From Ruminiclostridium sp. (GTDB lineage: Bacteria > Bacillota > Clostridia > Oscillospirales > Ruminococcaceae), in assembly GCA_017942025.1 (NCBI GenBank), contig JAGAVH010000016.1:124001-188000 (forward strand): DNA of 64,000 bases, in the 5' to 3' direction. How positions within the stretch are numbered: position 1 is the first letter of the stretch; each line of letters opens with the position of its first letter. Under the pieces are notes generated by a model. It was not told the origin of the DNA, did not search any database, and saw nothing but the letters and a program-made list of their open reading frames with translations. The translations under genes were made by a program, and so were the position numbers. Below are positions 43,212-52,904 of the stretch, piece after piece.

Positions 43212-44420
43212 TTATTGTTTATTTACCGGTTTTCTCAAAATAGAATGAGGCGGGAAAACAAGTTCAGATTCTATCTGTAGCTTTTCCGTTGCCCTGTTCG
43301 CAATCTCGGTCTTTTCTCCCTTTGAGTTTATAACATAAGGGATATCTATCTTTACGGGTTTTTTACCCGGAGATAATATTTCAAGTTCATCGTGAACAGT
43401 AAAATAATTCCGCTGAGTCAGATTTATAATACCATTTTCACAGGAATCAACTACACCGACAAAATCAAAATCACGTATATACCCACTGTTTTCGTAGTAT
43501 TGCGAAGCATTATCTTTGCCAAGATAAAAACCTGTACTATACTGTCTGTGACTAACCTTGTAAACCTCTTCAATTGCCCACTCTGGTATTGCTTCATTAT
43601 TTTTTACGGCATCCATTGCGGCTCTGTATGCATTTGTTACAACTGCAACATAATACGCCGATTTTGCTCTGCCTTCAATTTTAAAACTGGTAACTCCGGC
43701 ATCCTTCAGCTTATCAAGATGCTCTATCATACACATATCCTTGGCATTAAGAATATAAGAACCTCTGTCATCCTCAAACAGCTCATAATATTCACCGGGA
43801 CGTTTTTCTTCCACAAGATGATATTTCCATCTGCAAGGTTGGGCACATTCACCCTTGTTTGCGTTTCTGTCTACCATAAAGCTGGAAAGCAGACATCTTC
43901 CTGAAAATGAAACACACATAGCTCCGTGAACAAAGGCCTCAATATCCATATCAGCAGGGATTTTATCTCTTATTCTCCTGATATTATCTATATCTACCTC
44001 TCTTGCAAGTACAATACGATCTGCACCCATCTTGTACAATTCGTTTGCGGTTACATAGTTGACGACACCTGCCTGGGTAGATATATGAAGCGATAATTCA
44101 GGAACAGCATTCTTTATAACAGAAAGCGCTCCTATATCGCTTACTATTGCCGCATCTATACCGCAGGAATATGCGTTTTTGATGAACTCGGGCAACATTT
44201 CTACTTCATCATTAGACGGTACTATATTACAAGTAAGATACACCTTGACATTTTTCTTATGAGCGTACTCTATTCCCTTTTTCAGTGTATCAAAATCAAA
44301 CTTAGCCGCTGCCGCACGCATGCCAAACATAGTGCTTCCGAGATACACCGCATCAGCACCGTAATCCACGGCGGATTCAAGGCACTCATAGTCACCCGCA
44401 GGTGATAACAATTCAATCAT
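43212..44420 (-). CDS. trhP: U32 family tRNA hydroxylation protein, TrhP-like
   Basis: 402 residues. Seen: [26 protein letters not shown] at the start (in part [10 protein letters not shown]), the U32 signature [19 protein letters not shown] with cysteine ligands, and [14 protein letters not shown]. Members TrhP/YrrN/YrrO are required for 5-hydroxyuridine at the tRNA wobble base, using a prephenate-dependent route. In Bacillus the yrrN-yrrO genes lie near mltG (yrrL), and here mltG is immediately upstream, supporting orthology. It is distinct from the longer RlhA-like paralogue at 14194-16236. Confidence 0.87.
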   Translation of the reverse strand: MIELLSPAGDYECLESAVDYGADAVYLGSTMFGMRAAAAKFDFDTLKKGIEYAHKKNVKVYLTCNIVPSNDEVEMLPEFIKNAYSCGIDAAIVSDIGALSVIKNAVPELSLHISTQAGVVNYVTANELYKMGADRIVLAREVDIDNIRRIRDKIPADMDIEAFVHGAMCVSFSGRCLLSSFMVDRNANKGECAQPCRWKYHLVEEKRPGEYYELFEDDRGSYILNAKDMCMIEHLDKLKDAGVTSFKIEGRAKSAYYVAVVTNAYRAAMDAVKNNEAIPEWAIEEVYKVSHRQYSTGFYLGKDNASQYYENSGYIRDFDFVGVVDSCENGIINLTQRNYFTVHDELEILSPGKKPVKIDIPYVINSKGEKTEIANRATEKLQIESELVFPPHSILRKPVNKQ

Positions 44421-44445
44421 CTTTAATCCTTTCTATTCCCTGAAT

Positions 44446-44475
44446 AACACCTGTTCTCCAAGGAAAACAGGTGTT
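44446..44475 (-). promoter_or_regulatory. Hairpin between mltG and the trhP-like gene
   Basis: AACACCTGTT and AACAGGTGTT form ten pairs with a ten-base loop. No T run follows on the minus strand, so this is likely a processing or stability hairpin within an operon. Confidence 0.5.
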
Positions 44476-44488
44476 AAAAACATTCTTA

Positions 44489-45910
44489 TCAATCAGCAAT
44501 AGCGTCATCCAGTCCGCAAATGCGGAGATTTTCTTCATGTTCGCTAATAGTTTCCGCAAAATACATTTCCATTGTTTCAGGATGTGCACAGAAATAATAA
44601 TAGTTTGTATCAGGTGCATAAAGAACAGCCTTTATTGCATCCAGTCCGGGATTGCATATCGCCCCGACCGGTATTCCATCACATTCATAAGTATCATAGG
44701 CATCAAACATCGCTTTGTTTTTTGAATATTCAGAAGCAGGCATATTAGGCTTTATTCTTTCCATTACATAAAGTGTGGTAACATCAGATTCAAGTTTTGG
44801 GAAAACATCTGAATTATTGAGTCGGTTCATAAACGCAGATGCTACATACCCCATGTTTTCAACAGAATCAGCCTCTCTCTGTACAACCGACGCAAGAGTA
44901 ATAACTTCATCGAGAGTCATGTTAAGCTCATTCATTCTGCTATAATATCTTGCAGTCATCTTGTTATTGAAATTCTGATATATTGTATCCAACGCTTCTT
45001 TAGCATACTCAGAGGTATCTATTTCGCTGTTATCTTCAAGCTGAGGAATTATATAAAATTCGTAAGTGTCAGGGAAAACATACCCTTCCATCTGATAGAA
45101 TTTCAAAGGTTCGTCATCAAGACGCTTCTGAAATTTATATGTCTTTTCAAGCTCCTTACACTGTGCAAGGAAATCCTCAGCACGGCACACAAGATTTTCT
45201 TCAAATATTTCTGCAATTTCAAAGATAGACATACCTTCGGTTATCTGTACAGTAACCGTCTGATTTATAGTTGAAACCGTCTGCAGATTCATAAGCAAAG
45301 CACTATATGACATTGTTGTGTCTACGGTAAAAGTACCATTTATAAAATCATCTTCGGCATCTGAAAACTTTGTGTAAAGGGAGAAGACATCCGGCATCGT
45401 TATGATTCCAAGGCTTGCAAGCTCTTTTGAAATATCATCAACGGTAGAATCCTCAGAAATATATATCTGTGCCTGACAATATGTCTTTCCTATTCCCGTA
45501 AAATCAAGGACAGACTTTACTATGTAAACAGCAAGAAAAGCAGAAACAGAAACTATAAAAACCGATAAAAGCGCACCGGCAAGAATGTGACTGAAGGTTC
45601 TTCTGTGACGATTCTTTGTCTTTATTTTCTTGGCTCGTTCTTTTTTTTCAGCAAGATACTGCTGATACTCTTCTTCAGTTACTTCATCGTCACCGTCATC
45701 TATTTCTTCTGTATCAATATCTCTTTCCTGATTATCTGCATCCTCTGTATATTCCGGTTCATTAACTGTTGCCTGTGTAAATGCAGTTTCCTCAGGCTTT
45801 TCAAACTGAACTGTGCTTTCTGTAACCTCAGCAATCTCTTCTTTTGTCAATTCTTCCTTTGGGGATTTAGGGAGAGAAAATAAGACATCATTCAGAGTTT
45901 TGTTATCCAT
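44489..45910 (-). CDS. mltG: Endolytic murein transglycosylase MltG
   Basis: 473 residues. A long acidic cytoplasmic N-terminus (1-105), one membrane segment (about 109-132), a LysM-like region (QVTEGMSIFEIAEIF type: VQITEGMSIFEIAEIFE) and the YceG catalytic domain with LASVVQREADS (catalytic Glu), AFMNRLNNSDVF and YYFCAHPETMEMYFAET. It cuts glycan strands at the membrane and may set strand length. The acidic tail of about 100 residues is longer than in E. coli and may bind cytoplasmic partners. Confidence 0.93.
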   Translation of the reverse strand: MDNKTLNDVLFSLPKSPKEELTKEEIAEVTESTVQFEKPEETAFTQATVNEPEYTEDADNQERDIDTEEIDDGDDEVTEEEYQQYLAEKKERAKKIKTKNRHRRTFSHILAGALLSVFIVSVSAFLAVYIVKSVLDFTGIGKTYCQAQIYISEDSTVDDISKELASLGIITMPDVFSLYTKFSDAEDDFINGTFTVDTTMSYSALLMNLQTVSTINQTVTVQITEGMSIFEIAEIFEENLVCRAEDFLAQCKELEKTYKFQKRLDDEPLKFYQMEGYVFPDTYEFYIIPQLEDNSEIDTSEYAKEALDTIYQNFNNKMTARYYSRMNELNMTLDEVITLASVVQREADSVENMGYVASAFMNRLNNSDVFPKLESDVTTLYVMERIKPNMPASEYSKNKAMFDAYDTYECDGIPVGAICNPGLDAIKAVLYAPDTNYYYFCAHPETMEMYFAETISEHEENLRICGLDDAIAD

Positions 45911-45937
45911 AAAGCCTTTTCCTTTCTTAGTTTATAT

Positions 45938-46492
45938 TCAATCAATTATCACGTTTGATATTATTTTATCGTTCTCATTTATAGGTATATACTCGCTTAT
46001 AAATTCACTGTAACACAAGCCTAGTGTATCACCTGTATATTTACTCAAAAATCTATCATAGTAGCCTTTTCCGTAACCTATTCTGTAACCCTCTTTCGTA
46101 AAACTGAGAGCTGGCACAAGGCAAAGACTTTTGCACATTTCTTCTGAGAATAGCTTTCTGCAATAGTCTTTGGGCTCATTTATTCCATACATTCCAACCT
46201 CTGTATCCGATAAGGAGTCTATAAGATAAAAATCCATTTTTTGAGGTGTACATCTGGGTACTGCTACTTTTTTTCCTGTTGTAAAACAATAATTTATGAA
46301 ATTTATAGTATCTACTTCGATCTTTGTAGAAATATAACACAAGAAAACATCATACTTATCAAAATCTATGTGTTCAATAAGTTTTTCATAAATTCTTCTG
46401 TCAAGTTTTTCTTTATCGCCACGCAATAAAAGCTCATTTCGTTTTGCGATAAGCTTCTTTCTGAGTGCAGTTTTCTCTTCTTTTAATGTCAT
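45938..46492 (-). CDS. 5-formyltetrahydrofolate cyclo-ligase
   Basis: 184 residues. Seen: KTALRKKLIAKRNEL at the start, the folate-binding GMYGINEP and the C-terminal signature FTKEGYRIGYGKGYYDRFL. It converts 5-formyl-THF to 5,10-methenyl-THF with ATP. It lies 27 bases upstream of mltG and three bases after the DJ-1 gene stop, so these genes are one transcript. Confidence 0.94.
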   Translation of the reverse strand: MTLKEEKTALRKKLIAKRNELLLRGDKEKLDRRIYEKLIEHIDFDKYDVFLCYISTKIEVDTINFINYCFTTGKKVAVPRCTPQKMDFYLIDSLSDTEVGMYGINEPKDYCRKLFSEEMCKSLCLVPALSFTKEGYRIGYGKGYYDRFLSKYTGDTLGLCYSEFISEYIPINENDKIISNVIID

Positions 46493-46495
46493 AGC

Positions 46496-47038
46496 TTACA
46501 TACACTGCAAGGACTTACGGATAGCGCTCGCCTTTCCCTTACCTTTAACCAGCTCCGCAAGAGCAAGACCGAACTCTATAGCAACACCTGCACCCTTTGC
46601 AGTTATGATGTTACCATCTACATAAACCTTCTCATCTCCAAGCTCCGCACCATATAAGAACTGCTCAAAGCCCGGGAAACAAGTAGCCTTCTTTCCTTCA
46701 AGAAGATTCATCTTACCAAGTATGGAGGGTGCCGCACAAATGGCACCGATGTATTTATTGTTTTCAACACAGAAACGTATTGCTTCCTGTACTGTTGCAT
46801 TCTTTTCAAGGTTGAGCGTTCCGGGCATACCGCCGGGAAGAACAATCATATCCACTTCATCCGATAAGATAACATCGCCTTCTACCATATCAGTAAAAAC
46901 GGTAACACCGTGTGTGCTGGTAATCTGGTCTCCGCCGATTCCTACAGTAGCAACCTCAACCTCACATCTTTTTAAAATATCAATGGGTGCTATTGCTTCT
47001 GTTTCCTCAAATCCGTTTGCAAGAAATACGTATATCAT
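46496..47038 (-). CDS. DJ-1/PfpI family protein
   Basis: 180 residues. Seen: FLANGFEETEAIAPIDILKR with the conserved Glu, LPGGMPGTLNL, and GAICAAPSILG with nucleophile Cys101. This is the DJ-1/YajL subgroup, linked to protection against oxidative or glycation damage; specific deglycase activity is disputed. A methylglyoxal synthase is encoded elsewhere in the window, but the two genes are 38 kb apart, so no link is claimed. Confidence 0.92.
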   Translation of the reverse strand: MIYVFLANGFEETEAIAPIDILKRCEVEVATVGIGGDQITSTHGVTVFTDMVEGDVILSDEVDMIVLPGGMPGTLNLEKNATVQEAIRFCVENNKYIGAICAAPSILGKMNLLEGKKATCFPGFEQFLYGAELGDEKVYVDGNIITAKGAGVAIEFGLALAELVKGKGKASAIRKSLQCM

Positions 47039-47053
47039 AGCCTTTTTCCTTTC

Positions 47054-47929
47054 TTATCCATTATATTCGGCACTGAATTTTTCGATCATAAAGCAAGGTC
47101 TGTATGAACGCTTTGCCTTTCTGAGATTTTCTTCGCCCATATCTTCTTCCCTGTTTATATATTTTAGCTCTTTGCAGAACTCGTTAGCCATCAGATAATT
47201 TATCATCGGATATGCTCCGTCATATTCGGTAAGAGCCTTCTCTACATGTGTAACAAAGGTATCGCTGTTAAGCTGTTCGCCGTATGAAAAAGCCTGAATC
47301 TCACCTTTAACTCTAAGGATTATACCCTGAAGTCCGAGCGCTGTAAAATTATCAAGCCCATTTTCAACGCTGCACATTTCTTCGGATTTCTCTTTACTCA
47401 TCTCGCAGTTATTTCTTTCACACCAGACGGTGCTCATCTTTCTGCACTCATCTATGTTTTCTTCTGTTATTTGCTCATAACTCCAGTCAAGTTGTTTAAA
47501 ACGATTTATATAATTTCTTTTTGAATGCAGTTTTTTACCAGAAAGAGTAGAAAGACTTTCCGCTGTATAAACATAATCATAAAAATCTTCGTTTGTATCA
47601 AAACTGAATTTCCCGGGAAATTCCTTTTCCAGAAGCAGCTTTGCAGACTTATCCATTGTTATGAACTTCAGCTTTTTCCCTTCTGCCTCTGAATATTCGG
47701 AAAGCTCTTTTATAAGTGTTTTTATATCACCTGTACCAGCAGGAAAAAAGAAACCGTTTGATGCCTTTACAATGAAATAATCCATAAATCTGCAGATAGT
47801 TATTCCGTAGACATTGCGCCATACATAGTTATTGGTAAAATTGTATTCGCAACCCCGATAATCTGATATGGCAAGCAATTCATCTATCCACAGCTTGTCC
47901 TTTAATTCTATAGGTCTGAACTGTAACAA
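47054..47929 (-). CDS. DUF2156 (GNAT-like, LPG_synthase_C type) protein
   Basis: 291 residues. Seen: FRPIELKDKLWIDELL, CEYNFTNNYVWRNVY, LHSKRNYINRFKQL and AFSYGEQLNSDTFVTHVEKALTEYDGAYPMIN (quoted in parts: KRNYINRF, THVEKA). This matches the two-domain GNAT fold related to the C-terminal part of lysyl-phosphatidylglycerol synthases, but without the membrane domain. Its acyl or aminoacyl donor is unknown. It lies between tmk and the DJ-1 gene with 15-16 base gaps. Confidence 0.83.
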   Translation of the reverse strand: MLQFRPIELKDKLWIDELLAISDYRGCEYNFTNNYVWRNVYGITICRFMDYFIVKASNGFFFPAGTGDIKTLIKELSEYSEAEGKKLKFITMDKSAKLLLEKEFPGKFSFDTNEDFYDYVYTAESLSTLSGKKLHSKRNYINRFKQLDWSYEQITEENIDECRKMSTVWCERNNCEMSKEKSEEMCSVENGLDNFTALGLQGIILRVKGEIQAFSYGEQLNSDTFVTHVEKALTEYDGAYPMINYLMANEFCKELKYINREEDMGEENLRKAKRSYRPCFMIEKFSAEYNG

Positions 47930-47945
47930 TTCTATTCTTCCCTTT

Positions 47946-48605
47946 TCACAAAATTACTGATTCTATAATTCCGCTTAATTCTTCATTTATTTCTCCGATA
48001 GAACGGATATTTTCACCTATGGCACATTTCACAATCTGCCATGCATCATATTCAGCCGTATATAGTGCTGTTTCTCTGCACTTTATCAGAAAATCTATAT
48101 TTTTTTCGTGTATATCCTTTTTACTCTCGTCACCGTCATAACGTTTGGACAAAAGCTTCTGGGAAATTTCGATAGGCATATCCAGGAAAATCACCTTATC
48201 GGGCTTAGGGATAGAAAATTTATTATATTCAAAATCCCATAACCATTCAAGATACTCGTCCCACTTGTCTTTTTCAAGCTTTGCCATCTGATAAATCGCA
48301 TTGGAGGTTGTGTATCTTGCCGCAACTATATTAGTTCCGTTTTTGTAATCATTCTCCCAGAATTCTTTATAACTGGTGTATCTGTCCACCGCATAAAAGC
48401 TACTTGCTGTAAAGCATCCTGTCATCATATCATCTTCAGGAAATTTACCTGAAAGGTAATCTTTTACTATGCTGCCACTCGGGCTGTCGTAATTCGGGAA
48501 ACTTATAAATTTTGCTTTATCGCTGTACTTTTCATGTAACAAATCAAGTTGGGTGCTCTTCCCACAGCCATCAAGACCTTCTATTACTATAAGCTTACCT
48601 TTCAA
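47946..48605 (-). CDS. tmk: Thymidylate kinase-like protein
   Basis: About 219 residues. Seen: P-loop IEGLDGCGKSTQLDLL, the YDSPSGSIV region, DRYTSYKEFW with the DR motif, and KRYDGDESKKDIHEKN as lid. It phosphorylates dTMP to dTDP. The sequence is more like the divergent Clostridial deoxynucleoside monophosphate kinases than E. coli Tmk. Start: the ATG at 48614 abuts the AAGGGA site, so the TTG at 48605, nine bases past it, is preferred; the difference is three residues. Confidence 0.88.
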   Translation of the reverse strand: MKGKLIVIEGLDGCGKSTQLDLLHEKYSDKAKFISFPNYDSPSGSIVKDYLSGKFPEDDMMTGCFTASSFYAVDRYTSYKEFWENDYKNGTNIVAARYTTSNAIYQMAKLEKDKWDEYLEWLWDFEYNKFSIPKPDKVIFLDMPIEISQKLLSKRYDGDESKKDIHEKNIDFLIKCRETALYTAEYDAWQIVKCAIGENIRSIGEINEELSGIIESVIL

Positions 48606-48684
48606 AAAAAACATTCCCTTCTGATAAACAAAACTATTCTATTATATTTTACCACATTTCATTTATTTAGTCAACTTTTATTTA

Positions 48685-49851
48685 TCAGCACATGGAATGT
48701 TCGACTGTTATCACCGCAAAATATTTCTTATCAATTTCATCAAGCTTGTTTCTGATGATTTCAACAAGCTCTCCGTCGGATATTCTGAATTTAAATGGTG
48801 TCACAAGGTCAAAAATAAAGTTTATATGCTGTGTACCTTTTGTCATTCTAAAATCGTGTATACTAAGTATTTCATCAATTTCCTTCACTATTCCCGTAAC
48901 CATTTCCTTCATCCGAATTGTTTCTTCATCATCGTCGGCAACGGGGTCCATATGTATAGAAACTATGCTCTTATATTTTATTTTAAGATCATCCTCTATA
49001 AGGTCAATAAGCTCGTGTGCCTGCATTATATCCGATTTGCAAGGTACTTCAGCGTGCATAGAAATTATCATATTCCCTACACCATAGTCGTGTACCATAA
49101 GGTCATGAACACCAATAATTCCGGGATAGCTCATTACAGTTTCTTCTATCTCCTTTACAAGCTCAGGGCTTGGTTTTTCACCGAGTAAAGGTGTAAGGCT
49201 GTCCTTAAAGGTATTAAAACCTGTGTATAATATGAACGCCGCAACCAGAAGTCCCGCATATGCATCAAGATTGATCCCCGTAAAAAGTGCAAGAAGCATT
49301 GTTAATATAACGACGGTTGTAGAAATACAGTCTGTAAGCGAATCCATAGCTGTCGCCTTCATTGTTTTGGAATTTATCGCTTTTCCAAGCTTTATATTGA
49401 ATAGTGCCATCCAGAGCTTTACAAGAACAGATGCTATAAGAATACAAAGAGTTAAAACGCTGAACTGAAATTCTTCGGGATTAAGTATTTTTTCAAAGGA
49501 AGTCTTTCCAAGTTCAAAGCCCATAAGCATTATGATTACCGCTATAATAAGACCTGAAACATACTCCATTCTGCCGTGTCCGTAGGGATGCTCATTATCT
49601 GCAGGCATACTCGCCATTTTGAATCCGACAAAGGTCATAATAGAAGAGCCTGCATCAGAAAGATTATTGAAAGCATCCGCCATAACAGAAACTGCTCCTG
49701 ATATTATGCCTGCAATAAGCTTTCCGATAAATAAAAGAATATTGAGTGCAATTCCGGTAAATGCGCCAAGATATCCATAATTTGTTCGTACCTTCGGATC
49801 ATTTATATTGTTTCTGTCCTTTACAAATATGCGAATAAGTAAATTTGTCAT
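48685..49851 (-). CDS. Cation diffusion facilitator family transporter
   Basis: 388 residues. About six membrane segments within residues 25-210; metal-site motifs NNLSDAGSSIMTFVG (first D/N site) and HPYGHGRMEYVSGL. A cytoplasmic domain (about 215-388) with VHDLMVHDYGVGNMIISMHAEV is longer than usual and contains two ferredoxin-like halves (a second dimer domain around 310-388, HDFRMTKGTQHINFIFDLV in part). It exports Zn2+, Mn2+, Fe2+ or similar by proton exchange; the metal is not deducible. It is separated from tmk by 79 bases. Confidence 0.92.
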   Translation of the reverse strand: MTNLLIRIFVKDRNNINDPKVRTNYGYLGAFTGIALNILLFIGKLIAGIISGAVSVMADAFNNLSDAGSSIMTFVGFKMASMPADNEHPYGHGRMEYVSGLIIAVIIMLMGFELGKTSFEKILNPEEFQFSVLTLCILIASVLVKLWMALFNIKLGKAINSKTMKATAMDSLTDCISTTVVILTMLLALFTGINLDAYAGLLVAAFILYTGFNTFKDSLTPLLGEKPSPELVKEIEETVMSYPGIIGVHDLMVHDYGVGNMIISMHAEVPCKSDIMQAHELIDLIEDDLKIKYKSIVSIHMDPVADDDEETIRMKEMVTGIVKEIDEILSIHDFRMTKGTQHINFIFDLVTPFKFRISDGELVEIIRNKLDEIDKKYFAVITVEHSMC

Positions 49852-49863
49852 AATATCCTCTCT

Positions 49864-49906
49864 ATAAAAAATTGAGGATCAAGCAATAGCCTTACCCTCA
49901 ATTTTG
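49864..49906 (-). terminator. Terminator of the arginine operon (after argF)
   Basis: AAAATTGAGG and CCTCAATTTT form a ten-pair stem with an 18-base loop, followed by TT and ATAG on the minus strand, nine bases after the argF stop. Confidence 0.8.
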
Positions 49907-49914
49907 CTTTTAAA

Positions 49915-50826
49915 TTAGTTCTTGTCAGCCATAAGCATAACCATAACTGCCTTCTGTGCGTGCAGTCTGTTTTCTGCTTCGTCAAATATCTCTGTAGCGT
50001 GCTCTTCGAACACCTTCGCTGTTATTTCTTCTTCTCTGTGCGCAGGTAAGCAGTGCTGTACCATAGCGTCAGGCTTTGCAACAGCCATAACCTCATCGTT
50101 TATCTGATAACCCTTAAAGGCTATCTTTCTCTGCTCAGCTTCGCCTTCCTGTCCCATAGACGCCCATACGTCAGTAAATAGTACGTCAGCATCCTTCGCG
50201 GCTTCGATAGGATCATTCACGAGCTTGAAGTTAGGATACTGCTTGCAGAACTCGAGCACCTGATCATCAGGATAATATCCTTCAGGGCAAGCAAGAGAAA
50301 CATCCATACCTACCTTGAGACAACCTACAGCAAGAGAGTTTGCCATATTGTTGCCATCACCTATATAGCACATTTTGAGTCCTTCAAGTCTGTTCTTGTG
50401 CTCTCTTACCGTCATAAGGTCAGCAAGTATCTGGCAAGGGTGGCAGAAATCTGTAAGTCCGTTGATTACAGGGATAGTACCAAACTCTGCAAGTGCCTCA
50501 ACCTCCGACTGCTCGAATGTTCTGATCATTATACCGTCAATGTATCTTGAAAGAACTCTTGCTGTATCCTGAACAGGTTCGCCTCTACCTATCTGCATTT
50601 CGCTGGCAGATAAGAAAAGTGCATTACCGCCAAGCTGATACATACCTGTTTCAAAAGAAACTCTTGTTCTTGTAGAAGCCTTCTGGAATATCATACCCAG
50701 AGTCTTGCCCTGAAGGTGATTGTGAGGTATTCCGTGCTTCTGTTCGTATTTCAGCTGATCTGCCAGATTTAAGATCTCCATAATTTCTTCACGGCTTAAA
50801 TCAAGCATTTTAAGTAAATGTTTCAT
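49915..50826 (-). CDS. argF: Ornithine carbamoyltransferase
   Basis: 303 residues. Seen: carbamoyl phosphate motif ASTRTRVSFE, the FCHPCQILADLMT motif with HPCQ, DVWASMGQE and the ornithine-side HCLPAHREEE. It makes citrulline from ornithine and carbamoyl phosphate. Biosynthetic rather than catabolic use is indicated by its place as the last gene of argGH-GNAT-argCJBDF and by the absence of arcA/arcC. Confidence 0.96.
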   Translation of the reverse strand: MKHLLKMLDLSREEIMEILNLADQLKYEQKHGIPHNHLQGKTLGMIFQKASTRTRVSFETGMYQLGGNALFLSASEMQIGRGEPVQDTARVLSRYIDGIMIRTFEQSEVEALAEFGTIPVINGLTDFCHPCQILADLMTVREHKNRLEGLKMCYIGDGNNMANSLAVGCLKVGMDVSLACPEGYYPDDQVLEFCKQYPNFKLVNDPIEAAKDADVLFTDVWASMGQEGEAEQRKIAFKGYQINDEVMAVAKPDAMVQHCLPAHREEEITAKVFEEHATEIFDEAENRLHAQKAVMVMLMADKN

Positions 50827-50843
50827 AATAAAATATCCTTTCT

Positions 50844-52010
50844 TTATTTAAGTAATTCTTCTAAAATCTGAAGTCCCTTGTCAAGCTCTTCGTAACTTAT
50901 TGTAAGTGGGGGTAAAAGTCTTACCTTTTCCTTTGCGGTAAGAAGCAAAAGTCCCTTATCAAGAGCCTTCTTGACAATTTCCTTTGCTTCCTTGCCGTTT
51001 TCAAGCTCGATACCTATCATAAGTCCCATACCACTTACTGACTTTACGTTGGGCATCTTTAAAACCTTTTCTCTGATGTAATCGCCCTTTGCTGTAACCT
51101 CTGCAAGAAAAGCTTCATCAGCCGCCTTTTTCAGTACAGCAAGACCGCCTGCGCAAGCGATAGGATTACCACCGAAGGTGGAGCCGTGTGTACCGGGTGT
51201 AAGTACATTTGCACACTTGTCACCGGCAAGGCAAGCGCCCATAGGAATACCGCCTGCTATACCCTTTGCAAGAGTAATGATATCAGCCTTCTTGCCAAAA
51301 TTATCTCCCGCAAGGAATTTACCCGTTCTGCCTACACCTGTCTGAACCTCGTCAGCGATAGTAAGTACGTCCTTCTTTTCACAAAGAGCAAAGATCTCAT
51401 CTACAAAGCTCTGCTCAAGCGCCATAACGCCGCCCTCGCCCTGAATATATTCAAACATAACAGCGCATACAGTATCGTCAAGCTTTGACTTTAAATCTTC
51501 GATATTGTTAGCTTCAACGTATCTGAAGCCTTCTACAAAGGGGAAGAAATAATTATGGAAAACCTCCTGCCCTGTTGCAGATAAGGTACACATTGTTCTT
51601 CCGTGGAAAGAGTTCACAAGAGTAATTATATTATGTCTGCCCTTGCCGTATTTGTCGAAGCTGTACTTTCTTGCAATCTTTATTGCACATTCGTTAGCTT
51701 CGGCTCCGGAGTTGCAGAAAAACATATTCTTTAAACCTGTAGCTTCGCTTAACTTTTCGGCAAAATTCGCCTGAACTTTTGTATAATAATAATTCGATGT
51801 ATGCTGAAGGCTCTTGACCTGTTCGCAGACCGCATTCACCCAGTCTTCATTGCAATAGCCGAGAGAATTTGTACCGATACCGCTTCCAAAATCTATGTAC
51901 TGCTTTCCGTTTTCGTCAGTAGCGCACTGATTTTCACCCTTTTCGAGTACAAGGTCAAACCTGCCGTAAGAGCCCATAACGTGAGCATTAAACTGTTCTA
52001 TTGTATTCAT
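50844..52010 (-). CDS. argD: Acetylornithine aminotransferase
   Basis: 388 residues, class III aminotransferase. Seen: FGSGIGTNSLGYCNEDW, FCNSGAEANECAIKIAR, DEVQTGVGRTGK and the PLP lysine in ITLAKGIAGGIPMGA. It makes N-acetylornithine from N-acetylglutamate semialdehyde. It is 17 bases from argF and 16 from argB, within the same transcript. Confidence 0.96.
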   Translation of the reverse strand: MNTIEQFNAHVMGSYGRFDLVLEKGENQCATDENGKQYIDFGSGIGTNSLGYCNEDWVNAVCEQVKSLQHTSNYYYTKVQANFAEKLSEATGLKNMFFCNSGAEANECAIKIARKYSFDKYGKGRHNIITLVNSFHGRTMCTLSATGQEVFHNYFFPFVEGFRYVEANNIEDLKSKLDDTVCAVMFEYIQGEGGVMALEQSFVDEIFALCEKKDVLTIADEVQTGVGRTGKFLAGDNFGKKADIITLAKGIAGGIPMGACLAGDKCANVLTPGTHGSTFGGNPIACAGGLAVLKKAADEAFLAEVTAKGDYIREKVLKMPNVKSVSGMGLMIGIELENGKEAKEIVKKALDKGLLLLTAKEKVRLLPPLTISYEELDKGLQILEELLK

Positions 52011-52026
52011 TTTATATTCCTTCCGG

Positions 52027-52878
52027 TTATATAATCATTGTACCTGCACCCTCATTGGTAAGAAGCTCAATGAGTATCGAGTGAGGTATTCTGCCATCTA
52101 TGATGTTTGCCTGCTTTACGCCTCTTCGTACAGCCTCTACACAGCAGTCAATCTTAGGAATCATACCGCCTGAGATAATTCCCTGCTCCTTTAAGTAAGG
52201 TACTTCACTCACGCCTACAGAATAGATAAGAGTATTTTCATCGTCCTTGTCTCTTAAAAGTCCCTTGATGTCTGTGAGAAGAATAAGGCTTTCCGCCTTG
52301 AGCTCTGCCGCAATCCTTGCCGCCGCTGTGTCAGCATTGATGTTATACACTGTACCGTCCTTGCCCGCAGCTACTGTCGAAATTACAGGGATATATCCCT
52401 TTTCAAGCACATCCTCAATCACCTTAGCGTTGATGTTTGTAATCTCGCCTACAAGTCCTAAATCAGGAGATAGCTGTTCAGCCTCTATAAGATGTGAATC
52501 GAGTCCGCAAAGACCGATAGCTTCACCCTTGTGGGTATAAAGGAGCTCAACAAGGTCCTTGTTTACCTTACCGCAAAGCACCATCTGAACTATATCAATG
52601 GTCTCCTGGTCTGTATAACGGAGTCCGTTAACAAACTTGCTTTCCTTGCCGACCTTATTCAGCATGGCATTGATTTCAGGTCCGCCACCATGCACAAGAA
52701 CTATTTTTATTCCACAAAGTGATAAAAGAACTATATCAGACATAACAGCCTGTTTAAGCTCATTATTGGTCATTGCATTTCCGCCGTATTTTACTACGAC
52801 AACCTTATTGGCATATTTCTGTATATAAGGAAGAGCATCACTTAATATCTGCGCTCTGCTTTCGTGTTCTACTGACAT
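52027..52878 (-). CDS. argB: Acetylglutamate kinase
   Basis: 283 residues. Seen: VVVKYGGNAMTN, VLVHGGGPEINAML and NINADTAAARIAAEL, plus the C-terminal GGMIPKIDCCVEAV. The N-terminal extension (SRAQILSDALPYIQKYANK) matches the hexameric, arginine-inhibited enzymes, so feedback control by arginine is likely. It phosphorylates N-acetylglutamate. Confidence 0.96.
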   Translation of the reverse strand: MSVEHESRAQILSDALPYIQKYANKVVVVKYGGNAMTNNELKQAVMSDIVLLSLCGIKIVLVHGGGPEINAMLNKVGKESKFVNGLRYTDQETIDIVQMVLCGKVNKDLVELLYTHKGEAIGLCGLDSHLIEAEQLSPDLGLVGEITNINAKVIEDVLEKGYIPVISTVAAGKDGTVYNINADTAAARIAAELKAESLILLTDIKGLLRDKDDENTLIYSVGVSEVPYLKEQGIISGGMIPKIDCCVEAVRRGVKQANIIDGRIPHSILIELLTNEGAGTMII

Positions 52879-52904
52879 TTTACTTTTCCTTTCCCGTTCT
52901 TTTC